In this document: positions 18,026 through 27,132 of the stretch, piece after piece
Layout: every line of letters begins with the position of its first letter
Numbering within the stretch: the first letter of the stretch is position 1
NCBI RefSeq assembly: GCF_004214795.1
Contig: NZ_CP035928.1
Coordinates: forward strand, 930,001-994,000
Direction: 5' to 3'
DNA: 64,000 nucleotides
Origin: Malaciobacter pacificus
GTDB taxonomy: Bacteria > Campylobacterota > Campylobacteria > Campylobacterales > Arcobacteraceae
Translations under genes and position numbers: made by a program
Notes under the pieces: model-generated
Told to the model about the DNA's origin: nothing
Databases searched by the model: none
The model's input: the letters and a program-made list of their open reading frames with translations, nothing else

Positions 18026-18076
18026 GTATTGCCTTTACTTTTTAATAGATATTATAGTGGTTTATCTTTTAAAAGC

Positions 18077-18784
18077 TTATTTTAGTAACTTAACAAACCT
18101 CTGTAATAACTGATTTGAATAACTAGTTTCGTTAACTTTTTCTAAAAGTTCATCTATATTGAAACCAAAGGTGATTAGTTCATTTTTTTGTTCTTCAATA
18201 TAAGATTTCATAATATTTGAATTAAATTCAGGATGAAACTGAACTCCCCAAATTAAATTTGTAAATCTAACAATTTGGTGTTTGTCATGATCATTAAAAC
18301 CTAATACTTTTGAACCTTTTGGTAGTTGTAATACACTTTGCATATGAGTTACATTTGCAAAAAAAGTATCGGGCATATTATTAAAAAGTAAGTCGTTTTC
18401 AATTTCCTTAGTTTTACAAATATAAACTGTACCTATTTCTTTTCCATTTGGATTATTTTGAACTACTCCCCCTAATGCTTTAGCTATTAATTGATGCCCA
18501 TAACAAATTCCAAGAATAGGAATATCTTTTAGTGAAGCCTTTCTAATCCATTCTTCAGTATCTAAACTCCATTTTAAATTATCAGTAACCATAGCATGAG
18601 AACCAGTAATAATTACTCCTAAAGTATTATCAAAGTCAGGTAGTTTTTGATTATTTATTATGTCAATAGTTTCTATTATTGAGTTTGTATAAATAAAGTT
18701 TTTAATCCAATCATCAAAATCACCTAAAGTCTCTTTTGTATTTGCAAATGTATTTCCTACTTTAAAAATATAAAGTTTTTTCAT
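18077..18784 (-). CDS. Class I glutamine amidotransferase (GMP-synthase-like)
   Basis: About 235 aa. Nucleophile elbow GICYGHQLIAKALGG contains the catalytic Cys; GVQFHPEF supplies the His-Glu pair. There is no synthetase domain, so it is a free-standing GATase1 protein like those acting on gamma-glutamyl compounds or as orphan hydrolases. Two ATGs (18787 and 18784) compete; the second has better spacing from AAAGGA. It is monocistronic and not linked in function to its neighbours. Confidence 0.85.
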   Translation of the reverse strand: MKKLYIFKVGNTFANTKETLGDFDDWIKNFIYTNSIIETIDIINNQKLPDFDNTLGVIITGSHAMVTDNLKWSLDTEEWIRKASLKDIPILGICYGHQLIAKALGGVVQNNPNGKEIGTVYICKTKEIENDLLFNNMPDTFFANVTHMQSVLQLPKGSKVLGFNDHDKHQIVRFTNLIWGVQFHPEFNSNIMKSYIEEQKNELITFGFNIDELLEKVNETSYSNQLLQRFVKLLK

Positions 18785-18915
18785 CATATTCCTTTAGAAG
18801 TTTTTAAATTTTTGGAATTATAAGTTTATCATATGAAGAATATTTGTATTTAAATTTTTGTATATTTTTTACGGTTTTAAGATTGTATTAATTAAGTGAT
18901 GTCTGATTTTTAATC

Positions 18916-18936
18916 AAGGAAGTAAAAAACTTCCTT
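18916..18936 (-). terminator. Hairpin at the end of selD
   Basis: Perfect 8-bp stem AAGGAAGT/ACTTCCTT with a five-base T loop on the minus strand, overlapping the selD stop codon. The following U run is weak, so it may be a stability hairpin rather than an intrinsic terminator. Confidence 0.5.
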
Positions 18937-19969
18937 AATGTATTATAATAGGTGTAGCACCTCTAGGGATTACTTCCCCAATAATTGAAGCATAACCATA
19001 AGTTAAGTCTTCCACTTCTTTTATGTACTCTTTTGCATCATTTGCATCCATAGCTATTAAAAGTCCTCCTGATGTTTGAGCATCACAGTACATAGTATAA
19101 CAATCACTCGTAGGACACATGATAGTAGTTTTATCTTTTAGGTGTTTCATATTCTTTTTTGTTCCACCTGGGATTACACCTTCATCTGCTAGGTTTTGAG
19201 CATCAGCCATCACTGGAACATGACCGCAATTAATAGCAAATGATGTGAAATCATTTGTACACTCTAAAGCATGCCCAAGAAGTCCAAATCCTGTGATATC
19301 TGTACAAGAACTTATATCATACTTTCTAAGAAGTTTTGATGGTATGTAGTTTAGTGTTTCCATAACTTTTACTGCTTCATTTTTCGTAGATTCATTTAAT
19401 AAATCACGTTTTATAGCAGTAGTTAAAACACCCATTCCAACAGGTTTTGTAAGAACTAATACATGTCCTATTTTTGCAGTATTATTTCTATATATTTTAT
19501 TAGGATGAACAAGCCCACTAACTGAAAGTCCATAAAACATCTCAGGTGCTTCAATAGTGTGTCCACCCATTAGCAGACCTCCACACTCTTGAATCTTTTC
19601 ATTTCCACCTCGAAGCATCTCTTTTAATACTTCTGTTCCATGGTTAGCTCTATCAAATCCTACGATATTTAGGGCAGTCTTTACTGTTGCTCCCATAGCA
19701 AATATATCTGATAGTGAATTTGCAGCTGCAATTTTCCCATAAACATAGGGATCATCCACAACTGGCGTAATAAAATCAAGTGTTTGTACTAGTGCTTTTT
19801 CATCATCAAGTTTATAAACCGATGAGTCATCACTACTATCAAAACCTACAAGTATGTCATTGTCGCATGGTACTAAGCTAATAATACTTTGTTTAAGATC
19901 ACCCGGACCCAATTTAGCAGCTCAACCAGCAGCTTTGACAAACTTGGTTAATTTATATTCGTCGTTCAT
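18935..19969 (-). CDS. selD: Selenide, water dikinase SelD, itself a selenoprotein
   Basis: 344 aa when the TGA at 19922-19924 is read as selenocysteine (residue 16, context AAGUAAK). That is exactly where other SelD proteins have catalytic Cys or Sec. A frame starting after the TGA would miss the active site. It makes selenophosphate from selenide and ATP for SelA. Family features: LGPGDL, TLDFITPVVDDPY, GGHTIEAPEM, TSGGLL. The ATG at 19969 follows GGAAGAT upstream. A short hairpin 11 bases after the UGA fits a bacterial SECIS. An 18-bp palindrome shared with the fdh promoter region lies 63 bases upstream. Confidence 0.95.
19896..19910 (-). promoter_or_regulatory. Candidate SECIS hairpin in selD
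   Basis: Starting 11 bases after the UGA, GGGTC-CGGGT-GATCT can fold as a 5-bp stem (with two G-U pairs) and a 5-base loop with GGU-type bases. The position matches the hairpin that SelB reads in E. coli fdhF. The stem is weak, so the structure is an inference. Confidence 0.55.
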
Positions 19970-20032
19970 TTATCTTCCTGTTTAATTGTCATAATATTAT
20001 ACAGAAACGAGATTTAAAGGCAGGTTAAGATA

Positions 20033-20050
20033 GGTAAAAAATATTTTACC
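20033..20050 (-). promoter_or_regulatory. 18-bp palindrome/-10 upstream of selD
   Basis: On the minus strand GGTAAAATATTTTTTACC has inverted arms GGTAAAA/TTTTACC with a 4-base spacer. It includes an extended -10-like TAAAAT. Near-identical copies are at 25396-25413 and 39081-39098. Confidence 0.6.
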
Positions 20051-20186
20051 TTTTAAGTATTGTTTTATTAAAGCTATTATAGTATTTCAAAATATTTAAG
20101 TTCATAGGCCATAGTTATGGCAGATATAAAGTATGACTTATTACTTTATCTCAAGTAGAACATTTTACTATTTTGAGGTTTACCTT

Positions 20187-21281
20187 ATGGAAAGAAGAAC
20201 ATTTCTTAAAACTACATCTTTAGTTTGTAGTGCTGCTGTTATTGCACCTAATATTGCTTTAGCTAATACAAAAACTAATCCTTTTGGAATTAAAGAAGGA
20301 TTTAGAAAATTCTCAATTACAAATAATTATGAATTACCCAAAAGTGATGAGTTAGCTCAAGTTTGGATACCAGTTCCATTAGATTCAGAGTATCAAAAAC
20401 TAGTTGATATCAAATATGAAGGAAACTTTAGTGAAGCTAAAATTGTACAAAATGATTACGACACAAAAGTTTTATATGTAACTTGGAAAAAAGGAACTGA
20501 AAAACCAGTTGTAAATGTAACTTTTGATGTATTATCAAATCAAACATTTAAAGATTTATCAAAAGCTAAAAATGATACAAACTATTCAGCTGAAATAAAA
20601 AAATATTTAGAGCCAACAAAACATATTCCAGTTACAGAAAAAATCACTGCTTTAGCAAATGATATTACAAAAGATGCTAAAACTCCACTTGAAAAAGCAC
20701 AAGCTATTTATGATTGGACAGTTACTACAATGTACAGAGATAACTCAGTTGTAGGTTGTGGTATTGGTGATGCTGGAAAATCTTTAGAAGAGAAGATTTA
20801 TGGTGGAAAATGTACAGATATTAGTTCAGTATTTGTTGCACTTTTAAGAAATGCTGGAATTCCTTCTAGAGAAGTATTTGGAATTAGAGCAGGTAAATCT
20901 AAGATTTCTAAAGTTTGTGGAAAAGCTGATGATAATGGTTTTGCAAAAATTACTGGTGGTCAACACTGTAGAGCAGAATTCTTTATAGCTGGTCTTGGTT
21001 GGGTTCCTGCTGATCCTGCAGATGTTACAAAAGTAAGATTAGGTGAAGATTTAACTAATGAATCAGAAAAAACAATTCAAACTAAAAATTTCATGTTTGG
21101 TGCTTGGGAAATGAACTGGGTTGCATTTAACTATGCTAGAGATTTTGTATTAAATCCAAAACCAACTCAATACCCATTAAATATGTTAGGTTATCCATAT
21201 GCAGAAATTGGAGAAGATGCACAAGACTATTATAATGCAAAAGCTTTTGCATATAGTTATACTTCTACTGAGAGAGCATGA
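20187..21281 (+). CDS. Tat-exported transglutaminase-like protein
   Basis: 364 aa from ATG 20187, chosen because ERRTFLKTTSLVCSAAVIAP is then an N-terminal twin-arginine signal and GAGG lies 8 bases upstream; the ATG at 20133 would bury it. The mature part has an N-terminal beta domain and a transglutaminase core with the Cys (GGKCTDISSVFVALL), His (GGQHCRAEFF) and Asp (GWVPADPADV) triad. Such proteins are papain-fold proteases or transferases in the periplasm. The stop overlaps the next start (ATGA), making an operon with MerT/MerP-like genes. Substrate unknown. Confidence 0.85.
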   Translation: MERRTFLKTTSLVCSAAVIAPNIALANTKTNPFGIKEGFRKFSITNNYELPKSDELAQVWIPVPLDSEYQKLVDIKYEGNFSEAKIVQNDYDTKVLYVTWKKGTEKPVVNVTFDVLSNQTFKDLSKAKNDTNYSAEIKKYLEPTKHIPVTEKITALANDITKDAKTPLEKAQAIYDWTVTTMYRDNSVVGCGIGDAGKSLEEKIYGGKCTDISSVFVALLRNAGIPSREVFGIRAGKSKISKVCGKADDNGFAKITGGQHCRAEFFIAGLGWVPADPADVTKVRLGEDLTNESEKTIQTKNFMFGAWEMNWVAFNYARDFVLNPKPTQYPLNMLGYPYAEIGEDAQDYYNAKAFAYSYTSTERA

Positions 21282-21604
21282 GAAAAATAAACCTCCCAAT
21301 AATCGGTGCAGTTTTTACTGCACTATTATCGACACTATGTTGTTTACCGGCTTTTTTATTTATATTCTTTGGAATTTCTAGTGGAGTTTTAACTTATTTT
21401 ACTACATTAGAATATTTGAGAGTTCCTATGGCTATAGTGACTGTTGGGTTGTTTATATTTGCATTTATTACTCTTCGAAAAAAGATTTCTTGCGAATGCT
21501 CAAAGAAAGAAAAAACAAAACAATATTTGATTTTTTCTACTTTTTTTATTTTTTTATCTGGATTACTTTTTTATCCAGAAATTATACCTATGTTTATGGA
21601 CTAA
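21278..21604 (+). CDS. MerT-like inner-membrane metal transporter
   Basis: 108 aa with three hydrophobic segments. The first contains a vicinal Cys pair (LSTLCCLPAF, residues 21-22), as in MerT, which passes Hg(II) across the inner membrane. A second cysteine motif (SCECSKK, about residue 67) is in the cytoplasmic-loop region. Paired with a MerP-like protein directly downstream. There is no merA or merR, so the substrate may be another thiophilic metal. Confidence 0.72.
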   Translation: MRKINLPIIGAVFTALLSTLCCLPAFLFIFFGISSGVLTYFTTLEYLRVPMAIVTVGLFIFAFITLRKKISCECSKKEKTKQYLIFSTFFIFLSGLLFYPEIIPMFMD

Positions 21605-21608
21605 TATT

Positions 21609-21890
21609 ATGAAAATATTTTTATCACTTTTATTACTATCTTCTATTTTATTTGCAGAAAAAATTTCTATTTTCAAAGTTGAGGGGATGCACTGTCCTTT
21701 ATGTACAACTGCTGTTAAAAAAGCTGTAAGAAAATTAGATGGAGTACAAAAAGCTAGTGCAAGATTAAATAACAAAGAAGTAAAAGTTATCTATGATGAA
21801 ACAAAAGTTTCAATAAATGATATTTTAAAAGCAATAAAAACAACTTCATACGAAGGTATCGAAATATCTACAAACAATCATACAAAGTAG
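21609..21890 (+). CDS. MerP-like periplasmic heavy-metal-binding protein
   Basis: 93 aa. A signal peptide (LLLLSSILFA) precedes a heavy-metal-associated fold with GMHCPLC (Cys 29 and Cys 32), the metal-binding CxxC loop, and a typical beta-alpha-beta pattern (VKKAVRKLDGVQKASARL). It lies four bases after the MerT-like gene and should hand metal to it. Confidence 0.85.
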   Translation: MKIFLSLLLLSSILFAEKISIFKVEGMHCPLCTTAVKKAVRKLDGVQKASARLNNKEVKVIYDETKVSINDILKAIKTTSYEGIEISTNNHTK

Positions 21891-21891
21891 T

Positions 21892-22554
21892 TTAAATATT
21901 TTCTAAGGCACTTTCATTAAATCTATAAGTTTTATGTTGTGTTTTTACTAAGATCTCTTTTTGAGCTAATTCTTTAAAAAGTTTTATTAACGTTGGTTTT
22001 GATATAGAAAACTTTTCCATAATATCACTATATGAAGCGATAAATTGATTATCAACATCTAAATTATTTATAATGTATTTTACAATATCAACTTGCTTAC
22101 TATCTGTTATAGCTGATATTGTTTTAATTACATTTTCATTTTTCCTTATCTCTTTTTCTTGAACTACTGGAAGCAAAACATCATGTAAACTATTTAATAG
22201 TTCTTTTATATTTATAGGCTTTACAATATAGTTTTCAACTTTTAATTTTATTGCTTCAAGTAAATAGTTGGTATCTGTGTGAGCTGTTGTCAAAATAGTA
22301 GGAATGTTTATATCTTTCTCTTTTAAATATTTTAAGAAATCAATTCCATTTTCATTTTCAAGTAATATATCAGATATAATTACATCGACTTTTTTATTTA
22401 ATAAAACGTCTAAAGCCTCTTTAGTATTTTCAACAGAATAGATTTTATTCACAAAATCTTCTAAGACATCAGTTGTATGCTTTAATAAACTTTTATCATC
22501 CTCTAGATATAAAACATTAAAATTATGTAAAATATTTAAATCTTTATTGCTCAT
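21892..22554 (-). CDS. Response regulator with winged-helix-like output
   Basis: 220 aa. Receiver at 1-120 with LEDD, Asp 62 (DVIISDILLEN), TTA and KPIN. The C-terminal half (about 150-215, DIMEKFSISKPTLIKLFKEL) looks like a small helix-turn-helix. It is the last gene of a three-gene operon, overlapping the kinase by 11 bases. It is probably the DNA-binding output of the adjacent kinase, and could act on the inverted repeat at 25279-25309. Confidence 0.85.
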   Translation of the reverse strand: MSNKDLNILHNFNVLYLEDDKSLLKHTTDVLEDFVNKIYSVENTKEALDVLLNKKVDVIISDILLENENGIDFLKYLKEKDINIPTILTTAHTDTNYLLEAIKLKVENYIVKPINIKELLNSLHDVLLPVVQEKEIRKNENVIKTISAITDSKQVDIVKYIINNLDVDNQFIASYSDIMEKFSISKPTLIKLFKELAQKEILVKTQHKTYRFNESALENI

Positions 22555-24130
22555 TTATTTCCTCGTTATTGTCATTTTCTATTGGTAGTTTTATAGTAAA
22601 TAAAGTACATTTATAGTTTTTATCATTTTTAATTTTATGATTAATATTTTTACAAGAAATTGCACCATTCATATGTCTTTCAATAATCTGTTTTGACATA
22701 TACAATCCAATACCTGTTCCAGCACTTTTATACTTTGTTGTATAATATGGCTCGAAAACTTTTGAAATAACCTCTTTAGGTATTCCTCCACCATTATCAA
22801 TAATATTTATAATAGCTTCATTTTTGTATTTACTTACTACAATTTTTATAATTCTATCATTTTTGTCAACATTAGTAGCTAAAGCATCTTTTGAATTTGA
22901 GATAAGATTTAAAAAAACATGTGATAGCTCATTATAGTAACTATTTATTTTAATATCTTTTTTCATACTAAGTTCAATATGAATATTCTCTTTTGTTAAT
23001 ATATATTTTGAAAGTTCAATTGAGTGTTCGATGCATTTTCTTAAATCAAAACTGCTTTTTGATTTATCAGGATTGAAAAAGTTTTTAAAATCATCTAGTG
23101 TTGTTGACATATTATCTGCTAAAAGTAGGGCATCATTTACTTTATCTTCCACAAAATCATAAGTTAATTTTCCCATATTCATTTTAGTTTGGAAACTTTG
23201 AATAATCATCGTTATTGAACCAAGTGGCTGTCTCCATTGGTGGGCAATATTATTTAGCATTTCACCCATACTTGCAAGCTTTGCTTGTTGGGTCATTATC
23301 ATATCTTTTTTTCTATTTTGAGCAACTTCTTTAGAAATTTTTATCTCTAAATAGTTATTTAGTTCTGTTAACTCTTTAGTTTTATCTTCAACTTTTTGCT
23401 CCAATGAATTGTGTAGTTTTTTAAAGTTGTTGATAATAAACAGTGTTAAGAAAATAGAGAATAAAAACACGAAGAAAATCGTTATAAATGAAAAAATGAT
23501 AATAATATTAAAAATTTTATCAGTTTTCCTTTTTTCATTTAAAGCTATAGATAAATCATAGTTAATTAAACTTGTAATATAAATATTTAAACCATTTACT
23601 TGTAAATTTATCTCAGAAAAATATTTTTTAGAAGTGTCTAAACTATTTAAAATACTTTTGATAGTAATCATCTTTTTATCGATATTATTCATAATACTAT
23701 CTTTCAAGATTTTATTTTCATTTGATGCTTGATTTTCTAACATAAATTTTTTGATAAAATTAGATATTAGATTATCTTGTTCTAAAATATTTATTTTTTT
23801 ATAGTCATTCCAGTTTTTATTAATAAGTTGTTCACCTAATTGTAAAACCTCTTTTGCTTGTTTGTAAGATAGATTTTTATTCTCTAAGTCTTTTAGTGTT
23901 TCTTGAATGTTTACCTTGTAAGTATCTTTTATATTTTCTAGTTTTATAAGTGAAGTTGTTCTTTTATCAAATAAAACATCAAAATCTTGTTTGATTGTAA
24001 AAATAGATATTTGAAAAAGTATAATAATAGAAATCATACCCCCAGCTATAATAAAAACTAAAAAAGAGGTTTTATAAGAAAATTTTAGGTTGTCAAAATA
24101 ACTTGTGATTTTATTAAAGCTATTTTTCAT
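22544..24130 (-). CDS. Membrane sensor histidine kinase
   Basis: 528 aa. Membrane helices near residues 20-42 and 210-235 flank a helical periplasmic domain. Then a coiled coil, H box NIAHQWRQPLGS and a HATPase with DNGGGI and GTGIGLYM. It overlaps the binding-protein gene upstream by 11 bases and the regulator downstream by 11 bases, so the three are co-translated. The context says it senses its ligand through the separate periplasmic binding protein rather than directly. Confidence 0.9.
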   Translation of the reverse strand: MKNSFNKITSYFDNLKFSYKTSFLVFIIAGGMISIIILFQISIFTIKQDFDVLFDKRTTSLIKLENIKDTYKVNIQETLKDLENKNLSYKQAKEVLQLGEQLINKNWNDYKKINILEQDNLISNFIKKFMLENQASNENKILKDSIMNNIDKKMITIKSILNSLDTSKKYFSEINLQVNGLNIYITSLINYDLSIALNEKRKTDKIFNIIIIFSFITIFFVFLFSIFLTLFIINNFKKLHNSLEQKVEDKTKELTELNNYLEIKISKEVAQNRKKDMIMTQQAKLASMGEMLNNIAHQWRQPLGSITMIIQSFQTKMNMGKLTYDFVEDKVNDALLLADNMSTTLDDFKNFFNPDKSKSSFDLRKCIEHSIELSKYILTKENIHIELSMKKDIKINSYYNELSHVFLNLISNSKDALATNVDKNDRIIKIVVSKYKNEAIINIIDNGGGIPKEVISKVFEPYYTTKYKSAGTGIGLYMSKQIIERHMNGAISCKNINHKIKNDKNYKCTLFTIKLPIENDNNEEINEQ

Positions 24131-25271
24131 AATCTATCTCTTTAAATTTATTATCGTATTCAAACAAATATACTTTATTTAAAAGCTGATTGTTTTTATA
24201 TTGTATATCTATACCATCAAATAAACTTTTATATGTAGTTTTTAAAGTAAGAACTAATTTATCTCTTGTTCTTTCTCCTTTAATTCTATTAAGTGAATTT
24301 ACTAATACTTTTGCTGCTAAAAAAGCTTCAAGTGATATAAATCCTAACTCTTCATTTGGATAGTATTTTTTCATTAGTTTTTGATATTGTTTAATCTCTT
24401 CTATATTTGTATTGTCATAGTGAGGTACAACTTGAGAAAAAAGAAGATTTGATGTGTCTGAATTAAGTTTTTTCAACTCATTAATTGTAGCATTAGCATC
24501 TCCAAACGATATTGTACAAAAAAATGTATTTTTAAAATCATCATTCTCTTTTGCTTTTTTTATAAAAAGTGCATTAGCTCTATTAGCCCCAATAAGCATT
24601 ATAACTTCAGGTTTGGCATCTTTTATCTCATTAAAAGCATGACTTATAGATAAGGTATTTCTTTTATATGTTCCCTCAGCACTTAAACTAAGTTTTCTTT
24701 TTTCTAAGGATTGAATTATAGATACATAACCTTCTTCACCATAATCATCATTTTGATAAAAAACTGCAAATTTAGTTAAGTTTTTCTTTTTATATAAGTA
24801 TTCAATTATTGTTTCAATTTCATTTTGATATGAAGTTCTAAAATTAATTATATTTTCATTGCGAGTATCTCTTAAAAATGAAGCTCCAGTAAAAGGTGCA
24901 AAAAGAGGTATATGATTGTCTTCAAGAATTGGTAAAATTGATTTAACTGTTGGCGTTCCAACTAATCCAAAAAGAGCATAAATATCCTCTTTATAAACAA
25001 GTCTTTTTATATTTTCTTGAGTTAGTTCAGGTTCATATTTATCATCATAAGTGATAAATTTTATAGTTTTATCACCAAGTATTTTATTTTCATTAGCAAA
25101 TTTAAAATAAGCATTTGCACCATTAACAACTGATTTCCCCCAATCTTTTGTAATACCTGTTTTAGGTAAGGAAGAACCAATTTTTATCTCTTTACTTGTG
25201 AAAACATCATCTTTAAAGTAATAAAAAAAGATTAGTAGTATGAATATTATTATAGGAACTCGTTTTAACAT
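24120..25271 (-). CDS. Periplasmic ligand-binding protein (Peripla_BP_6 type) of a signalling operon
   Basis: 383 aa. An N-terminal hydrophobic helix serves as signal or anchor, then a type I binding-protein fold resembling branched-chain amino acid/amide receptors: IKIGSSLPKTG, GLVGTPTVKSILP, FAVFYQNDDYGEEGY. No ABC permease or ATPase genes follow; the next genes are a kinase and a response regulator. The likely role is signal input, not transport. It is divergent from the formate dehydrogenase block, from which a regulatory link is inferred. The ligand is unknown. Confidence 0.85.
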   Translation of the reverse strand: MLKRVPIIIFILLIFFYYFKDDVFTSKEIKIGSSLPKTGITKDWGKSVVNGANAYFKFANENKILGDKTIKFITYDDKYEPELTQENIKRLVYKEDIYALFGLVGTPTVKSILPILEDNHIPLFAPFTGASFLRDTRNENIINFRTSYQNEIETIIEYLYKKKNLTKFAVFYQNDDYGEEGYVSIIQSLEKRKLSLSAEGTYKRNTLSISHAFNEIKDAKPEVIMLIGANRANALFIKKAKENDDFKNTFFCTISFGDANATINELKKLNSDTSNLLFSQVVPHYDNTNIEEIKQYQKLMKKYYPNEELGFISLEAFLAAKVLVNSLNRIKGERTRDKLVLTLKTTYKSLFDGIDIQYKNNQLLNKVYLFEYDNKFKEIDYEK

Positions 25272-25278
25272 ATAAAAG

Positions 25279-25309
25279 TTTACTCAATATTTACTATATT
25301 TTGAGTAAA
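25279..25309. promoter_or_regulatory. Inverted-repeat operator candidate
   Basis: Perfect 9-bp arms TTTACTCAA/TTGAGTAAA with a 13-base spacer, 8 bases from the binding-protein ATG and in the gap shared with the divergent formate dehydrogenase block. Position and symmetry suit autoregulation by the regulator at 21892-22554. Confidence 0.55.
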
Positions 25310-25395
25310 TACGTACAATATATTAAGCCAAATAAAAAATGGTAAATAATTTTTTATTATTTAAGTTCTGTTTAAAAAATATCCAAATAAAATAA

Positions 25396-25413
25396 GGTAA
25401 AATATCTTTTACC
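25396..25413 (+). promoter_or_regulatory. 18-bp palindrome/-10 upstream of the fdh block
   Basis: GGTAAAATATCTTTTACC, arms GGTAAAA/TTTTACC with a 4-base spacer, ends 21 bases before the ATG at 25435. It contains TAAAAT in an extended -10 context. Confidence 0.65.
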
Positions 25414-25434
25414 AAAAAAAGAAGGGCATAGTTT

Positions 25435-27132
25435 ATGCAAGAGTTTATATATTATAATCCTAATGGGCTTGATTTCCCAATTAGTGAAGAGATTTTAGTT
25501 ACTACAAATTTAAAAGAGATTGAAAACAAATCTTTTTTAATCTCTAATACAAATGAGATAAATAGTGAATTAACAGCAAGAGAAATTGATTTTTATATTA
25601 AAAATTCACAAGATACAATATCTCAAAAAATCCAAAATGTTTCAAAGCTTTATGAAATAGCTGCAACTAAGTATGATTTTTCTCAAGATATTTCATACGA
25701 CCAAGAGGTTTCAAATCAGCTTTTACTAGTTACAAATCAAAAAGAACAGTATGATGAGTTTATCTCTTGTATTGATTCAAAAGATTTTGAATTATTCCAT
25801 ATAAATGAAGATATTATAAAAAGTATTGATGGACATATTGGAAATCTAACAGTTGTAGTTGATGATGAAGGAAAAGATGTAAAACTTCAAGTATCACAAA
25901 TTGTTTGGTATAATGCAAAAATTGAAGGAATGAAACAAAGTGGATGCTTTGACCCAAATACTTTGACTCTTAGTGAAGTATTAAAAACTATCAAAGAAAA
26001 TATTAACTCATATTCATACAAAAAAATCACAACTTATGATAAAACAATTTGTCAATATGACTCTAGAAGAGAAGTAATATGTTCAAAGTGTGAAGAAGTT
26101 TGTCCAAGTGTTGCTATTACAAAAGATGATGAAACTAAAACATTAACTTTTTCACAAATTGATTGTCATGGATGTGGTGGATGTATTTCTGTTTGTCCAA
26201 GTGGAGCATTAGAATATACTCCAACTTCAAGGGAGTCTATATATGAGATTAGTTTATTTTATAAAGAGACTCATCCTTTAATTATTCCTTCTAAAATGAA
26301 TATTGAGAATTTAGATATTGAGTTAAAAGAGAATATTTTACCATTTGCAATTGATGGTGAAAAGTTCTTAGATGAAACTATGCTTTTAACTATTGCTCAA
26401 TCTTCATCTTCTCAAATTATATTTTATACTGATTTTATCTCTAAAGGTACTGGCGATGCAATTAGAATTTTAAATGATATTTATCAAGCAAAATATGGAA
26501 AAGATGCCATTATTGTAGCTTCTAATAAAGAAGAGTTAATAGAGGCTATAAATGAAGTATCTTTTATAGAAACCTCATATTTTAACTTCAATCAAAGTGG
26601 TCTTAAAAAAAGAGAAGTTTTCTCACAAAGATTACAAAAAATAGTTGGTGATGAGAACTTAGGCGAGGTTAAAACAGGTGAACATGTTCACTATGGTTTA
26701 GTTAATGTGGATGCAAATAAATGTACTTTATGTTTAGTTTGTGTTGGTGCTTGTAATGTTGATGCACTGCAAGCTGATGCAAAAGATAATACTTTAAGAT
26801 TAAATCCATCTTTATGTACTTCATGTGGATATTGTGAAGTTTCTTGTCCTGAAAGTGATTGTTTAACTATTGATAGAGATGTAATCAAATTAGAGCCTAT
26901 GTGGTTTAAAGAAAATATCTTAGCTCAAGATACTTTATTTGCTTGTGTTGAGTGTGGGAAAGAGTTTGCAACTACAAAATCTGTTCAAAAAATTGCTTCA
27001 ATTATGGCTCCAATATTTGCAAGTGATCCAGTAAAAGAAAGAAGTCTTTACTGTTGTGCTGACTGTAAGCCAAAAATTATGATGCAAAACTATTATGATA
27101 AAAAAATACAAGGGGATACAAATGCAAGATAA
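25435..27132 (+). CDS. Formate-dehydrogenase-linked polyferredoxin (4Fe-4S protein)
   Basis: 565 aa. A first double-cluster ferredoxin (CSKCEEVCPS, CHGCGGCISVCP) lies around residues 220-265. A second (CTLCLVCVGACN, CTSCGYCEVSCPESDC) is around 430-475. A C-terminal CxxC...CCxxC segment (CVECGKEF, CCADCK) resembles a zinc ribbon. It has no signal peptide, so it is cytoplasmic. It is the first gene of the fdh block and overlaps the TorD-like gene by 11 bases. Electron transfer or maturation for formate dehydrogenase is inferred from position; the N-terminal 200 residues are unassigned. Confidence 0.8.
   Translation: MQEFIYYNPNGLDFPISEEILVTTNLKEIENKSFLISNTNEINSELTAREIDFYIKNSQDTISQKIQNVSKLYEIAATKYDFSQDISYDQEVSNQLLLVTNQKEQYDEFISCIDSKDFELFHINEDIIKSIDGHIGNLTVVVDDEGKDVKLQVSQIVWYNAKIEGMKQSGCFDPNTLTLSEVLKTIKENINSYSYKKITTYDKTICQYDSRREVICSKCEEVCPSVAITKDDETKTLTFSQIDCHGCGGCISVCPSGALEYTPTSRESIYEISLFYKETHPLIIPSKMNIENLDIELKENILPFAIDGEKFLDETMLLTIAQSSSSQIIFYTDFISKGTGDAIRILNDIYQAKYGKDAIIVASNKEELIEAINEVSFIETSYFNFNQSGLKKREVFSQRLQKIVGDENLGEVKTGEHVHYGLVNVDANKCTLCLVCVGACNVDALQADAKDNTLRLNPSLCTSCGYCEVSCPESDCLTIDRDVIKLEPMWFKENILAQDTLFACVECGKEFATTKSVQKIASIMAPIFASDPVKERSLYCCADCKPKIMMQNYYDKKIQGDTNAR

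Noticed and set aside
18935-19912. selD starting after the TGA at 19922
   Set aside because: That would remove the active site; the frame upstream gives a normal start, ribosome site and Sec at the known position.
21278-21890. A complete mercury-resistance operon
   Set aside because: Only MerT/MerP-like genes exist; there is no merA, merB or merR.
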